A DNA stretch of 64,000 nucleotides, taken from JADJYF01 sp965278995 (GTDB lineage Bacteria; Pseudomonadota; Gammaproteobacteria; Ga0077536). Made by a program: the position numbers and the translations under genes. The notes beneath the pieces are model-generated. The model ran no database searches. It saw nothing but the letters and a program-made list of their open reading frames with translations, and was not told where the DNA came from. The DNA lies in NCBI GenBank assembly GCA_965278995.1, contig OZ257136.1, positions 4,836,001-4,900,000 of the forward strand, given 5' to 3'. Below are positions 43,206 to 51,595 of the stretch, piece after piece (within the stretch, counting starts at the first letter, position 1; the number at the start of each line of letters is the position of its first letter).

Positions 43206-43361
43206 GTCGGACTTCTCAGCGCGCGCCTTGCGGGGCGCGACCATAGGTTACTTACCTCGCGGTAACCGTCAGAAACTTCATCGCCGAGGTCATCACGACC
43301 ACACTTGCTCCCGACATCAACCACAACCCCAAGCGGGTCACGAAGCGAAAAGGAAAAGACC

Positions 43362-43592
43362 ATGAAAAACATCATCATCACCACCCTGATAGCCATCGCC
43401 AGCAGCACCGCAATGGCGGACGGTTTCTCGCCCTGGCCGAACCCCACGACTGACGGTAGTCGCTCGACGGTCTCTGTGGCCAGCACGACTTCGCCGTCGT
43501 TCTACAGCGCAGGCCTGCCGCTCCAGGACGGACGCGCTGACGCGGTTCAACAGGCCGTCACAATCCAGCCCTACTACCTGGCGAATCGTTAA
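43362..43592 (+). CDS. small exported protein, family unknown
   Basis: 76 residues from ATG 43362 with AAAAGGAAAAG just upstream. The N-terminus MKNIIITTLIAIASSTAMA is a clear signal peptide with an AMA cleavage site. The mature part (DGFSPWPNPTTDGSRSTVSV and on) is serine- and threonine-rich without recognised domains or cysteines. It is divergent from the TPR regulator and 108 bases upstream of an efflux pair. Function is unknown. Confidence 0.6.
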   Translation: MKNIIITTLIAIASSTAMADGFSPWPNPTTDGSRSTVSVASTTSPSFYSAGLPLQDGRADAVQQAVTIQPYYLANR

Positions 43593-43700
43593 AGCGTTGC
43601 GGCTTATCAACCCTGGCTGCGGCGTGCGACTCAGACGCGCTCGCTGCACCCAGCTGCCGACATCGGCTCCACCGGTTCACCCCGCCGAGGTCTACCGATT

Positions 43701-44807
43701 ATGAATAGTCTAGCGTCATCCCCCGGCCTGGTCGTCACACCGCCACGATTGGTCCTCGCGCATCTGTTCAAAGCAGGTGCGTACGCCACGCTGGCAATGC
43801 TCATCGGCGCGGTCGCCATTGTCCAGGGACACGCCTGGTGGACCAGCGGACGCTATATCGAGACCACCGACGATGCCTACGTCGGCGGTGAGATCACCGA
43901 GATTGCACCACACGTGGCCGGCTTCGTCGCCGAAGTACTGGTAAAGGACAACGAATTGGTCCGCTCTGGACAACTGCTGGTTCGCATCGACGATCGGGAA
44001 GCGCGCGCCGCACATGACCAGGTCCGCGCACTGGTTCACGAGCGTAAGGGGATCGTAAACAGTCTCGAAGCACAGCTCGCGCGCCAGGACGCTGACATCC
44101 AGCGCGCCCGGGCCGAACTCGACGCACGTGAAGCCGACGCCCGTTTCGCTCGCGAGGACGCCGGGCGTTATGGTCGTCTGGCCGTCAGTCGCGCGAGTTC
44201 TCAGCAGGAGGCCGAGCGCGCGCGCAGTGCGTCCGATCGCGCCGTCGCGACGGTCGGCGCAGCGCGGGCGGAAATGAATTCGGAGATCGAGCAGCGTCGC
44301 GTGCTCGAATCGCGTATTGCCGCGGCACGCGACGGCATTGCGCAGGCACAAGCGGCCCTGCGCACAGCGGCAATCGATCTTGGCTACACGGAGATCTTCT
44401 CGCCGATAGACGGCTACGTCGGAAATCGCGCAGTGCGGCCGGGCGCACATGTCTCGACCGGCACTTACCTGCTATCGATCGTGCCGGCTCACGGACTGTG
44501 GGTCGATGCCAATTTCAAGGAAGATCAGATTGGCGGCATGCGGCCCGGACAGGCGGCGACTGTTGTCGCCGACACGTTTCCAGAGCTGAAAATGCGCGGG
44601 CACATCCAGAGCCTCGCCCCTGCGACCGGCGCAACGTTCAGCGTCATTCCGGCGGAAAACGCCACGGGCAACTTCACCAAGATCGTTCGTCGCGTGCCGG
44701 TGCGAATTGTGTTGGACGGTCGCGACGGCGAACTCGGTGTCCTGCGTCCCGGCCTCTCGACGGTGGTCAGCATCGATCTGCGAGGCCGCCCGGGCGCAGG
44801 AAGTTGA
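43701..44807 (+). CDS. HlyD/EmrA-type membrane fusion protein
   Basis: 368 residues. One transmembrane helix at about 27-50 is followed by the biotinyl-lipoyl-like region (IEITTD-type IETTDDAYVGGEITEIAPHV, ELVRSGQLLVRIDDREARAA), an alpha-hairpin coiled coil of about 100 residues, a second lipoyl half (LGYTEIFSPIDGYVGNRAVR) and a beta-barrel (LWVDANFKEDQIGGMRPGQA). It couples the inner-membrane pump to an outer-membrane channel. Its stop lies 4 bases before the MFS pump gene, a classic emrAB-like pair. Confidence 0.92.
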   Translation: MNSLASSPGLVVTPPRLVLAHLFKAGAYATLAMLIGAVAIVQGHAWWTSGRYIETTDDAYVGGEITEIAPHVAGFVAEVLVKDNELVRSGQLLVRIDDREARAAHDQVRALVHERKGIVNSLEAQLARQDADIQRARAELDAREADARFAREDAGRYGRLAVSRASSQQEAERARSASDRAVATVGAARAEMNSEIEQRRVLESRIAAARDGIAQAQAALRTAAIDLGYTEIFSPIDGYVGNRAVRPGAHVSTGTYLLSIVPAHGLWVDANFKEDQIGGMRPGQAATVVADTFPELKMRGHIQSLAPATGATFSVIPAENATGNFTKIVRRVPVRIVLDGRDGELGVLRPGLSTVVSIDLRGRPGAGS

Positions 44808-44811
44808 TGAC

Positions 44812-46356
44812 ATGACGGCCGATCGCGACATTCTCGCCTTCGCTGTCATGTGTGTCGGCATGTTTGCCGCGTTGCTCGATATCCAGATCGTGGCATCGTC
44901 ACTGCAGGATATTGGTGGCGGCTTGTCGGCGTCCCAGGACGAAATCAGCTGGGTACAGACCGCTTATCTGATTGCCGAGATCATCGTCATTCCACTGTCC
45001 GGCTGGTTGACCCGTGTGTTTTCCACGCGCTATCTGTTCGCGGCCAGCGCCGCCGGCTTCACACTCGCCAGCTTGTTGTGCGGGCTGGCATGGAACATCG
45101 AGAGCATGATCGTATTCCGTGCCCTGCAGGGCCTGCTGGGCGCTTCGATGATCCCGACGGTATTCACGTCGTCGTTCCACTATTTCGAAGGGCGGCGCCG
45201 GGTGTATGCCGCCGCCGTGATCGGCAGCATCGCCTCGATTGCACCGACGCTGGGCCCGGTACTGGGCGGCTGGATTACCGACGCGCTGAACTGGCACTGG
45301 CTGTTCTATATCAATCTCGTGCCGGGTATCGCGGTCGTCTACGCTGTACTGCGCCTCGTCGACATCGATCGGCCGCAACTCGGTCTGCTCAAAGGTGCCG
45401 ACTATTCCGGCATTGCACTGATGGCAGCCGCGCTTGGTAGTCTCGAATACGTATTGGAGGAAGGCTCGCGCTGGGGCTGGCTTGGCGACGACACCATCGC
45501 ACGCTGTGCCGCGATTGCGGGGATTGCAGGTCTCGCATTCGTGACCCGCTGTCTGACCCATCCCAACCCAGTCGTCGACCTGCGTGCACTCGGTGATCGC
45601 AATTTTGCACTCGGCTGCGTGTTGTCGTTCGCAACCGGTATCGGCATCTTCTCAACCATTTATCTGGTCCCGTTATTTCTTGCCTACATCCGTGATTTCA
45701 GCGCCTGGCAGATCGGGCTCGCGACGTTCGCCACCGGTGCCGCATCGTTAGCCGGTGTACCTGTCTATGTTGCGCTGGGGCGCCGTTACGATCTGCGCTG
45801 GCTCATGATGTTCGGGCTGGCATGCTTCGCATTATCGATGTGGAGCTTCACTTATATCACCCACGAGTGGGGCATGACGGAGCTGCTCGTACCGCTGATC
45901 CTGCGCGGCTTTCCGCAAGTGTTCGCTGTTGCGCCCAGTGTGACGCTCGGTCTCGGCAGTCTGCCACCCGAGCGGCTCAAGTACGCAAGTGGACTGTTCA
46001 ACATGATGCGGAATCTGGGCGGCGCGGTCGGGATTGCACTCGCCAACGCGGTGCTCGATGTGCAGACCAACGCGCACTTTGTCACCATCTCCGCGCACCT
46101 GACGCGCGCCAGCGGCGCGCTGGACCGTTATCTGGCGCACGCTGAAACGCTGCTCGCGCAGGGTACGGGCAGCACAGCAACATTGGAAGTTGGTGCGCTG
46201 GCGCAGGTTGGCGCACTTGCGCATCGCGAAGCGGCCACACTGGCCTATGCCGACGCGTTCCGCTGCATCATGCTGGCCCTGCTGGTCGCGACGCTGCTGG
46301 TGCCGTTGCTGCGCAAGGTCGTTGCGCCTGCGGCCCCGGCCCCGGCGGGTCATTGA
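44812..46356 (+). CDS. DHA2-family MFS multidrug efflux pump (EmrB/QacA type)
   Basis: 514 residues from ATG 44812 (MTADRDILAFAVMCVGMFAA). Fourteen transmembrane segments are predictable. Signature stretches: LLDIQIVASSLQDIGGGLSA, ISWVQTAYLIAEIIVIPLSG, FRALQGLLGASMIPTVFT and LGPVLGGWITDALNWHWLFY (motif C and the DHA2 W-R-W-F phrase). It exports toxic organics by proton antiport with the membrane fusion partner. No outer-membrane TolC-like gene is adjacent. Confidence 0.93.
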   Translation: MTADRDILAFAVMCVGMFAALLDIQIVASSLQDIGGGLSASQDEISWVQTAYLIAEIIVIPLSGWLTRVFSTRYLFAASAAGFTLASLLCGLAWNIESMIVFRALQGLLGASMIPTVFTSSFHYFEGRRRVYAAAVIGSIASIAPTLGPVLGGWITDALNWHWLFYINLVPGIAVVYAVLRLVDIDRPQLGLLKGADYSGIALMAAALGSLEYVLEEGSRWGWLGDDTIARCAAIAGIAGLAFVTRCLTHPNPVVDLRALGDRNFALGCVLSFATGIGIFSTIYLVPLFLAYIRDFSAWQIGLATFATGAASLAGVPVYVALGRRYDLRWLMMFGLACFALSMWSFTYITHEWGMTELLVPLILRGFPQVFAVAPSVTLGLGSLPPERLKYASGLFNMMRNLGGAVGIALANAVLDVQTNAHFVTISAHLTRASGALDRYLAHAETLLAQGTGSTATLEVGALAQVGALAHREAATLAYADAFRCIMLALLVATLLVPLLRKVVAPAAPAPAGH

Positions 46357-46453
46357 GAGAGGCGATGCTGTCAGCACGATAGACATTCGGCGCCACGCCT
46401 CCTGGCAATTCAGTAAACTGTCATCGGAATCCGGCAATCCTGGGGAGCCCGTC

Positions 46454-47881
46454 ATGTCAGCCAGCAAGCTTCTGATCCGGGGCGGTTACGTCCTGACCAT
46501 GGATCGCGCGCGGCGCGCCCTGACCGGCGCCGATGTACTGATCGAGAACGATACGATCGCGGCCATCGGCTACAGCCTGCCAGTGGACGATGCTGAGGTG
46601 ATCGACGCAAGCAACGCGATCGTGATGCCGGGCCTGGTCGACTGCCATCGGCACCTGTGGCAAACCAATCTGCGCGCATTGCTTGCCGATTGGACTTTGC
46701 ATGAATACATGCGCGGCATCCGCTTCAATATTTCTCCGGTTCTGCGTCCTGACGACATCGGCGCCGCCAATTACATCGGCGCACTTGAAGCCATCAACGC
46801 CGGTGTAACCACGGTCTTTGACTACTCGCATTCGAACAACACCCCGGAACATGCCGACGCTGGCGTCGAAGCGCTGCTGGCGAGCAATATTCGCGCTGTC
46901 TACGGCTACGGTTTCGTACCCGCTCCGCTGGCCGAGCCGGCCTTCAAAACAGTCGCGGATCGGATTGCCGATGCCGAACGCATTCATTCAAGCTATCTGT
47001 CGAGCCGCTCCGGTCTCGTGATCATGGGCACGGCGCTGACAGAAATGGGGCTCATCCCGCTATCAGAGAACCGGCGCGAAATTGAAGCCTCGCGCGATAT
47101 GCAGGTCGTGCAGTCAATCCACAACAACCTGTTCTGGGGCTCGAGTATCGGGCAGGGCGTCGCCGTCCTGCATCACGCCGGCCTGCTCGGTCCCGATCAG
47201 GTGCATGTCCATTGCAACACCTGCACTGACGATGATTTCAAGTACCTGGCCGACGCCGGCTGCGCCGTTGTGTGCACGCCGGATACTGAAATGCAGATGG
47301 GTATGGGGCATCCGGTGTTCCTCGAAGCGGCCCGGCACGGCATCCTGTGCACAGCGGGCTGCGACATCATCACGTTGAACGGTGGCGACCTGATTGGCCA
47401 GCTGCGGCTCGGCCTGCAGGATGCCCGCGTCCGCGCAAACGATGCCTTCAACCAGCGCGGTGAGATGCCGCTGCGCCTGACCACCAGTTCAATGGACGCG
47501 CTGGCCTGGGGCACCATCAATGGTGCCAAGGCGCTCGGCCTCGAAGACCGCATTGGCAGCCTCGAACCTGGCAAGCAGGCCGACATCCTGATCATCTCGG
47601 GCGACGAGCCCAACCTGTGGCCGCTGACCCGAGAACCCGGCACCGTCATTTTCCATTCGCATCCCTACGACATCGAGACCGTGCTCATTGCCGGCAAGGC
47701 AGTCAAGCGCGACCATCGCCTGGTCGGGATCGACTATCGTCAAGCGCTCGCGCGGGCGCAGGCCTCGCGCGACTGGATAGTCGACACCGTGCTGCGCGAG
47801 AAAGGCCGGCTGTTGCCGCCGGAAGAGAGCTTGTCCCTGATCTCGCTCGAACCGACGGCGCTGCAGAACATGCGTTCATGA
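46454..47881 (+). CDS. amidohydrolase of the chlorohydrolase/cytosine-deaminase type
   Basis: 475 residues from ATG 46454 (MSASKLLIRGGYVLTMDRAR). The metal-dependent TIM barrel has HxH in MPGLVDCHRHLWQTNLRALL, INAGVTTVFDYSHSNN, DQVHVHCNTCTDDDF with a metal histidine, and a late AGCDIITLNGGDLIGQLRLG with the aspartate. The C-terminus has DRIGSLEPGKQADILIISGD. Relatives (AtzA/TrzN, SAH and guanine deaminases) hydrolyse C-N or C-Cl bonds of heterocycles. It overlaps the next gene by 4 bases. Confidence 0.88.
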   Translation: MSASKLLIRGGYVLTMDRARRALTGADVLIENDTIAAIGYSLPVDDAEVIDASNAIVMPGLVDCHRHLWQTNLRALLADWTLHEYMRGIRFNISPVLRPDDIGAANYIGALEAINAGVTTVFDYSHSNNTPEHADAGVEALLASNIRAVYGYGFVPAPLAEPAFKTVADRIADAERIHSSYLSSRSGLVIMGTALTEMGLIPLSENRREIEASRDMQVVQSIHNNLFWGSSIGQGVAVLHHAGLLGPDQVHVHCNTCTDDDFKYLADAGCAVVCTPDTEMQMGMGHPVFLEAARHGILCTAGCDIITLNGGDLIGQLRLGLQDARVRANDAFNQRGEMPLRLTTSSMDALAWGTINGAKALGLEDRIGSLEPGKQADILIISGDEPNLWPLTREPGTVIFHSHPYDIETVLIAGKAVKRDHRLVGIDYRQALARAQASRDWIVDTVLREKGRLLPPEESLSLISLEPTALQNMRS

Positions 47882-48759
47882 CAGGTTCAGTCGGGGTGAT
47901 CGGACTGGGGCTGATGGGTGGGGCGATGGCGCGCAACCTGAGCGCGGCCGGCTTCACCGTCATCGGTTTCGATACCAATGCCGCCAGCGCGCGGGCCGCC
48001 GCCGATTCGATCGCGGTTGCCGCAGATGCCGTCGCTGTCGCGGCGCAGGCGGATCACATTCTGATCAGTCTGCCGAGTGCGGAAGCGGTCGCCGCTACCG
48101 TGCAGGCGATCATTGCGGCCGGCGTCGGCCCGCGCGTGGTGATCGAAACCAGCACCCTGGCCCTGGTCGATAAGCTCCGCATCGGTACTGAGCTGACAGC
48201 GGCCGGCCACATTGCGCTCGACTGTCCATTGAGCGGCACCGGGGCTCAGGCAGCAAAGCGTGATTTGGTGATTCTTGCGAGCGGCGACAGCGCAAGCATC
48301 GCGCGTCTCGCCCCGGTGTTCATGGCCATCGGCCGTCAGACTTTCGACCTCGGCGAGTTCGGCCACGGCACGCGCATGAAGCTCATTGCAAACCTGCTGG
48401 TCGCAATCCACAACGTGGCCAGCGCCGAAGCAATGGCGCTGGCCAAGCGTGCCGGTCTTGATCCGCAGCGTGTGCTCGACGTGATCGGCGCCAGTGCCGC
48501 CAACTCGCGCATCTTTGAACTGCGTGCTCCGATGATGGTCGCGAACTGCTATGAGCCGCCGACGATGCGACTCTCGACCTGGCAGAAAGATATGGCGGCG
48601 ATTGCGAGTTTTGCCGCCTCGCTCGAATTTCCGGCACCGCTGTTCAGCGCCACGGCGCCACTCTATCAAGCCGCACTGTCGGCCGGTCGCGGCGAGCAGG
48701 ATACAGCGGCGGTGTGCGCGATACTGGAGGCGATGAAGCCCAGAGAAAGAGAATCATGA
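47878..48759 (+). CDS. 3-hydroxyisobutyrate-dehydrogenase-like NAD(P)-dependent oxidoreductase
   Basis: 293 residues from ATG 47878, overlapping the amidohydrolase stop (ATGA). The Rossmann start VGVIGLGLMGGAMARNLSAA is that of beta-hydroxyacid dehydrogenases. ALDCPLSGTGAQAAKRDLVI matches the substrate loop (D-x-P-x-S-G-G), here with GT instead of GG. FGHGTRMKLIANLLVAIHNV has the catalytic lysine. It oxidises a 3-hydroxyacid or similar; coupling with the amidohydrolase suggests a shared catabolic route. Confidence 0.87.
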   Translation: MTGSVGVIGLGLMGGAMARNLSAAGFTVIGFDTNAASARAAADSIAVAADAVAVAAQADHILISLPSAEAVAATVQAIIAAGVGPRVVIETSTLALVDKLRIGTELTAAGHIALDCPLSGTGAQAAKRDLVILASGDSASIARLAPVFMAIGRQTFDLGEFGHGTRMKLIANLLVAIHNVASAEAMALAKRAGLDPQRVLDVIGASAANSRIFELRAPMMVANCYEPPTMRLSTWQKDMAAIASFAASLEFPAPLFSATAPLYQAALSAGRGEQDTAAVCAILEAMKPRERES

Positions 48760-48875
48760 GCACTCTTCGAGAGGCACATACCGACAGCTATTGAGCGTCG
48801 ATTAACCTACAAATGGTGCTTGCATCGATCGCGACGAATCCGTACAAGCAAGTCACAACATCACGGAGCCAAGCA

Positions 48876-49415
48876 ATGACCAATCTCGTGCCTGAACAAG
48901 TTAACGGCCGTAAAATTGTGCAGATCGCCTTCAACGTCAATCATCTCGAACGGGCGGCGTTGCATTGGACTCAGCGTTTCGGAGCCGGGCCATTTTTCAT
49001 CTACGACCAGATCCCGGGAACGGATGTGAGAGGACCGGATGGCACACCTGGCGTATTCGAGTTAGGCGCGGCTTTCGGGCAATGGGGGCCGGTCATGGTG
49101 GAACTGGTTCAGATCCGGCGCGTGGAGCCCGATGCGTCCGCCAGTGTCCTGTTGCGTCAGGGTTTCCACCACATTGCCTATTTCGCATCGGATACCGAGG
49201 CTGAGGTGGCAGAACTCGAGCGCACTGGCGCACCAGTACTTGTCAGTCTCGGCTTTGGCGCCGTGCGAGTTCACTTTCATAACGGACTGGATACTTCGGG
49301 CTTCATTATCGAACATTATCCGTGTGTGGATGCCATCGAAGTGCTGTATCGCAAGGTCGCCGAAGCCGCGGTCAACTGGGATGGAAGCCAGCCGCTGCGC
49401 GGGCCGATTTCATAG
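48876..49415 (+). CDS. VOC/glyoxalase-superfamily protein
   Basis: 179 residues from ATG 48876 (MTNLVPEQVNGRKIVQIAFN). The vicinal-oxygen-chelate fold is seen in IVQIAFNVNHLERAALHWTQ and RFGAGPFFIYD, the second half in GFHHIAYFASDTEAEVAELE and FHNGLDTSGFIIEHY, with the metal-type histidines and final glutamate in place (FHHIA, IIEHY). The sub-group resembles plant/bacterial lactoylglutathione-like or dioxygenase-like VOC proteins. It is followed by a quinone reductase gene 59 bases later in the same direction. Confidence 0.8.
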   Translation: MTNLVPEQVNGRKIVQIAFNVNHLERAALHWTQRFGAGPFFIYDQIPGTDVRGPDGTPGVFELGAAFGQWGPVMVELVQIRRVEPDASASVLLRQGFHHIAYFASDTEAEVAELERTGAPVLVSLGFGAVRVHFHNGLDTSGFIIEHYPCVDAIEVLYRKVAEAAVNWDGSQPLRGPIS

Positions 49416-49474
49416 CGTTACCTTGGCAGGGCGTCGCGTCGGATATCCCGTCGAATCATTACTGAGACAAATTC

Positions 49475-50470
49475 ATGAAAGCTGTCCTGTGCAAGCGCTA
49501 CTGCGAGCCGAACGAGCTGGTTATTGAAAGCCGGCCCTCCCTGGTCGCCGGACGAGGGCAAGTAGTGGTTTCCATGAAAGCAGCGGGCGTGAACTTCGCC
49601 GACTCCCTCATTATTCAAGGCAAGTATCAGTTCAAGCCGGCGTTTCCGTTTTCGCCCGGACTTGAAGGTGCCGGTATCGTCCGTGAGCTGGGAGCAGACG
49701 TCACGCAATTCAAGGAAGGCGATCGGGTGATGGTGCATCCGATGGCATCCGGCGCGTTTGCCGAGGAATTGGTTATCGATGCCGTCACCACATTCAAAAT
49801 TCCGCCACAGATGGATTTTGTAACCGCCGCCGCGTTTTTTGTCACTTACGGAACCTCCTACCATGCGCTGAAAGATCGTGCTCAATTGAAAAGTGGCGAG
49901 ACGCTGCTGGTGTTGGGTGCTGCAGGTGGCGTGGGATTGACTGCCGTGGAACTCGGCAAGGTGATGGGCGCCAAGGTCATCGCGGCGGCATCGACACCGG
50001 AGAAGCTTGCGCTGTGCACGCGCTACGGTGCCGACGCAACCATCAACTACAGCAGCGAGGACCTGCGCGAGGCCGTCAAACGAATCACTGGCGGCCAGGG
50101 CGTTGATGTCGTGTACGACCCGGTAGGCGGAGACTTGGGCGTGGCGGCATTTCGAAGCCTGCAGCCCGGTGGGCGATTCCTGGTTATCGGCTTCGCTGGT
50201 GGGGAAGTGCCCGCCATCCCCATCAATCTTGTCCTGATCAAGCGTTCCTCACTCGTGGGTGTTTTCCTCGGCAACTGGATCGTCGCGAATGAAGCTGCCT
50301 CACGCGAGAATATGCAGGAACTCTGTACCTTCTATACCGACGGCCGTATCCGTCCGCACATATCTGCTCAATATCCACTCGAACGCGCTGGCGAAGCGAT
50401 AGACCATGTGGCCAAGCGCAGAGTTGAGGGCAAAGTCGTGATCGAAATCGGCGGGGCAGAGCAGGCATGA
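49475..50470 (+). CDS. NADPH:quinone oxidoreductase, MDR superfamily
   Basis: 331 residues. MDR pattern: AAGVNFADSLIIQGKYQFKP, FSPGLEGAGIVRELGADVTQ, LLVLGAAGGVGLTAVELGKV (the nucleotide-binding AAxGGVG), AGADAT-type YGADATINYSSEDLREAVK and GQGVDVVYDPVGGD. Zinc ligands of alcohol dehydrogenases are lacking. It is of the Qor-like group that reduces quinones or activated alkenes (enoyl thioesters in some relatives). Confidence 0.9.
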   Translation: MKAVLCKRYCEPNELVIESRPSLVAGRGQVVVSMKAAGVNFADSLIIQGKYQFKPAFPFSPGLEGAGIVRELGADVTQFKEGDRVMVHPMASGAFAEELVIDAVTTFKIPPQMDFVTAAAFFVTYGTSYHALKDRAQLKSGETLLVLGAAGGVGLTAVELGKVMGAKVIAAASTPEKLALCTRYGADATINYSSEDLREAVKRITGGQGVDVVYDPVGGDLGVAAFRSLQPGGRFLVIGFAGGEVPAIPINLVLIKRSSLVGVFLGNWIVANEAASRENMQELCTFYTDGRIRPHISAQYPLERAGEAIDHVAKRRVEGKVVIEIGGAEQA

Positions 50471-50503
50471 GCCTGTCGCCGCGCAATCTGCGACCACATC
50501 GGG

Positions 50504-51592
50504 TTATAGCGGTGTCGCCCGACTGCCTATAGGTGCCCAGGCCAACAAGGACGCATCGTTGGCAAAGGTGCTACGCACCAGCGCGGCACCGCTGTGCTCG
50601 GCCATTTTCTTATACTGCATCCACGACACCACGGCGGCTATCGGTGTGCCTCTGCCCTGATCGAATTGCAGCGGACCATAGACGTTCGCAGTGTAAATGA
50701 GGTCGTCATCGCCGAGGCGTTGCGTCGCATCGTGGCGCGCGCCTGCCGGCTCGTAGAACCACACACCGGGGCCGTAACCCTCGACCGGCCCAGCGCGGTA
50801 ACCGATGCGACCATTCAGGATGAGGAAGTCGGCCGCAGCGAGATGATAGTGCGGCCCGGCCACACCGTTATGCCGCACGATCAACGAAGTGACGCCGGTT
50901 TCCTCGCTGATGCGCAGTACCTTGAAGCCAAACCCGGGCTGACTGGGATTCACTGCCCACGGCACCCGGCGCGTGTCCACGAAATGCGGGTGGACGCTGC
51001 CGCTGGCCTCGCCTGCAATGCCCGCGGCTGACACCAGCATTGCGCGCCGCTCCGCGGACGCGATCGCGAGCGGCGCAGACGGGCCCGGATAGGCCGCTGG
51101 GCGCGCCTGCATGCATTCCGCCAGGGTGTTCGGCACCAGCGTGATGCCACGCTGGTGCGCCGCCGCGATGACATCGAGGCTGGTGAGGATCGCATTGACG
51201 CTACAGCCGTCGTCGGCGAGAAAAGCCACCGGGCCGTAGAAGTTGACGAGAAATTCGACGTCCTCGTCGGCCCGCCAGCGCGCGATGCGGGAATTGGCCG
51301 GCACGTAGGCCCACGTGCCGGCTTGCAGGGTGCCCGCGAAGACGCCTTCGGGGTAGGTCATGGCGCCCGACAGCACCAGCAGATCCATCGCACCGAGATG
51401 CACGAGGCCAGCAAGCTCGGTGCCCTGCTTCAAGCGCGCGATAACAGTGAACATGCCAGACTCGCTGCTGGCGCGTAACGGCTTGATTGACATCCCTGGT
51501 GCTTGCGGCAGAGCAATCCAGGGCACGAGGTGGGTGTCGATGCCGCCTTCGATTCCAGTCGGATTGAAATCCGGGTTATAGCCTGCGTTCAT
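50504..51592 (-). CDS. two-domain cupin protein
   Basis: 362 residues with two cupin barrels at about 30-165 and 215-345. The first has ELAGLVHLGAMDLLVLSGAM and GTWAYVPANSRIARWRADED, the second GVAGPHYHLAAADFLILNGR and GPGVWFYEPAGARHDATQRL. The second keeps the H-x-H and late H metal set; the first has only part of it and may have lost metal binding. The pattern resembles acetylacetone-cleaving or ChrR-cupin-like proteins. Function is unknown. Convergent with the quinone reductase. Confidence 0.75.
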   Translation of the reverse strand: MNAGYNPDFNPTGIEGGIDTHLVPWIALPQAPGMSIKPLRASSESGMFTVIARLKQGTELAGLVHLGAMDLLVLSGAMTYPEGVFAGTLQAGTWAYVPANSRIARWRADEDVEFLVNFYGPVAFLADDGCSVNAILTSLDVIAAAHQRGITLVPNTLAECMQARPAAYPGPSAPLAIASAERRAMLVSAAGIAGEASGSVHPHFVDTRRVPWAVNPSQPGFGFKVLRISEETGVTSLIVRHNGVAGPHYHLAAADFLILNGRIGYRAGPVEGYGPGVWFYEPAGARHDATQRLGDDDLIYTANVYGPLQFDQGRGTPIAAVVSWMQYKKMAEHSGAALVRSTFANDASLLAWAPIGSRATPL

Positions 51593-51595
51593 GTG

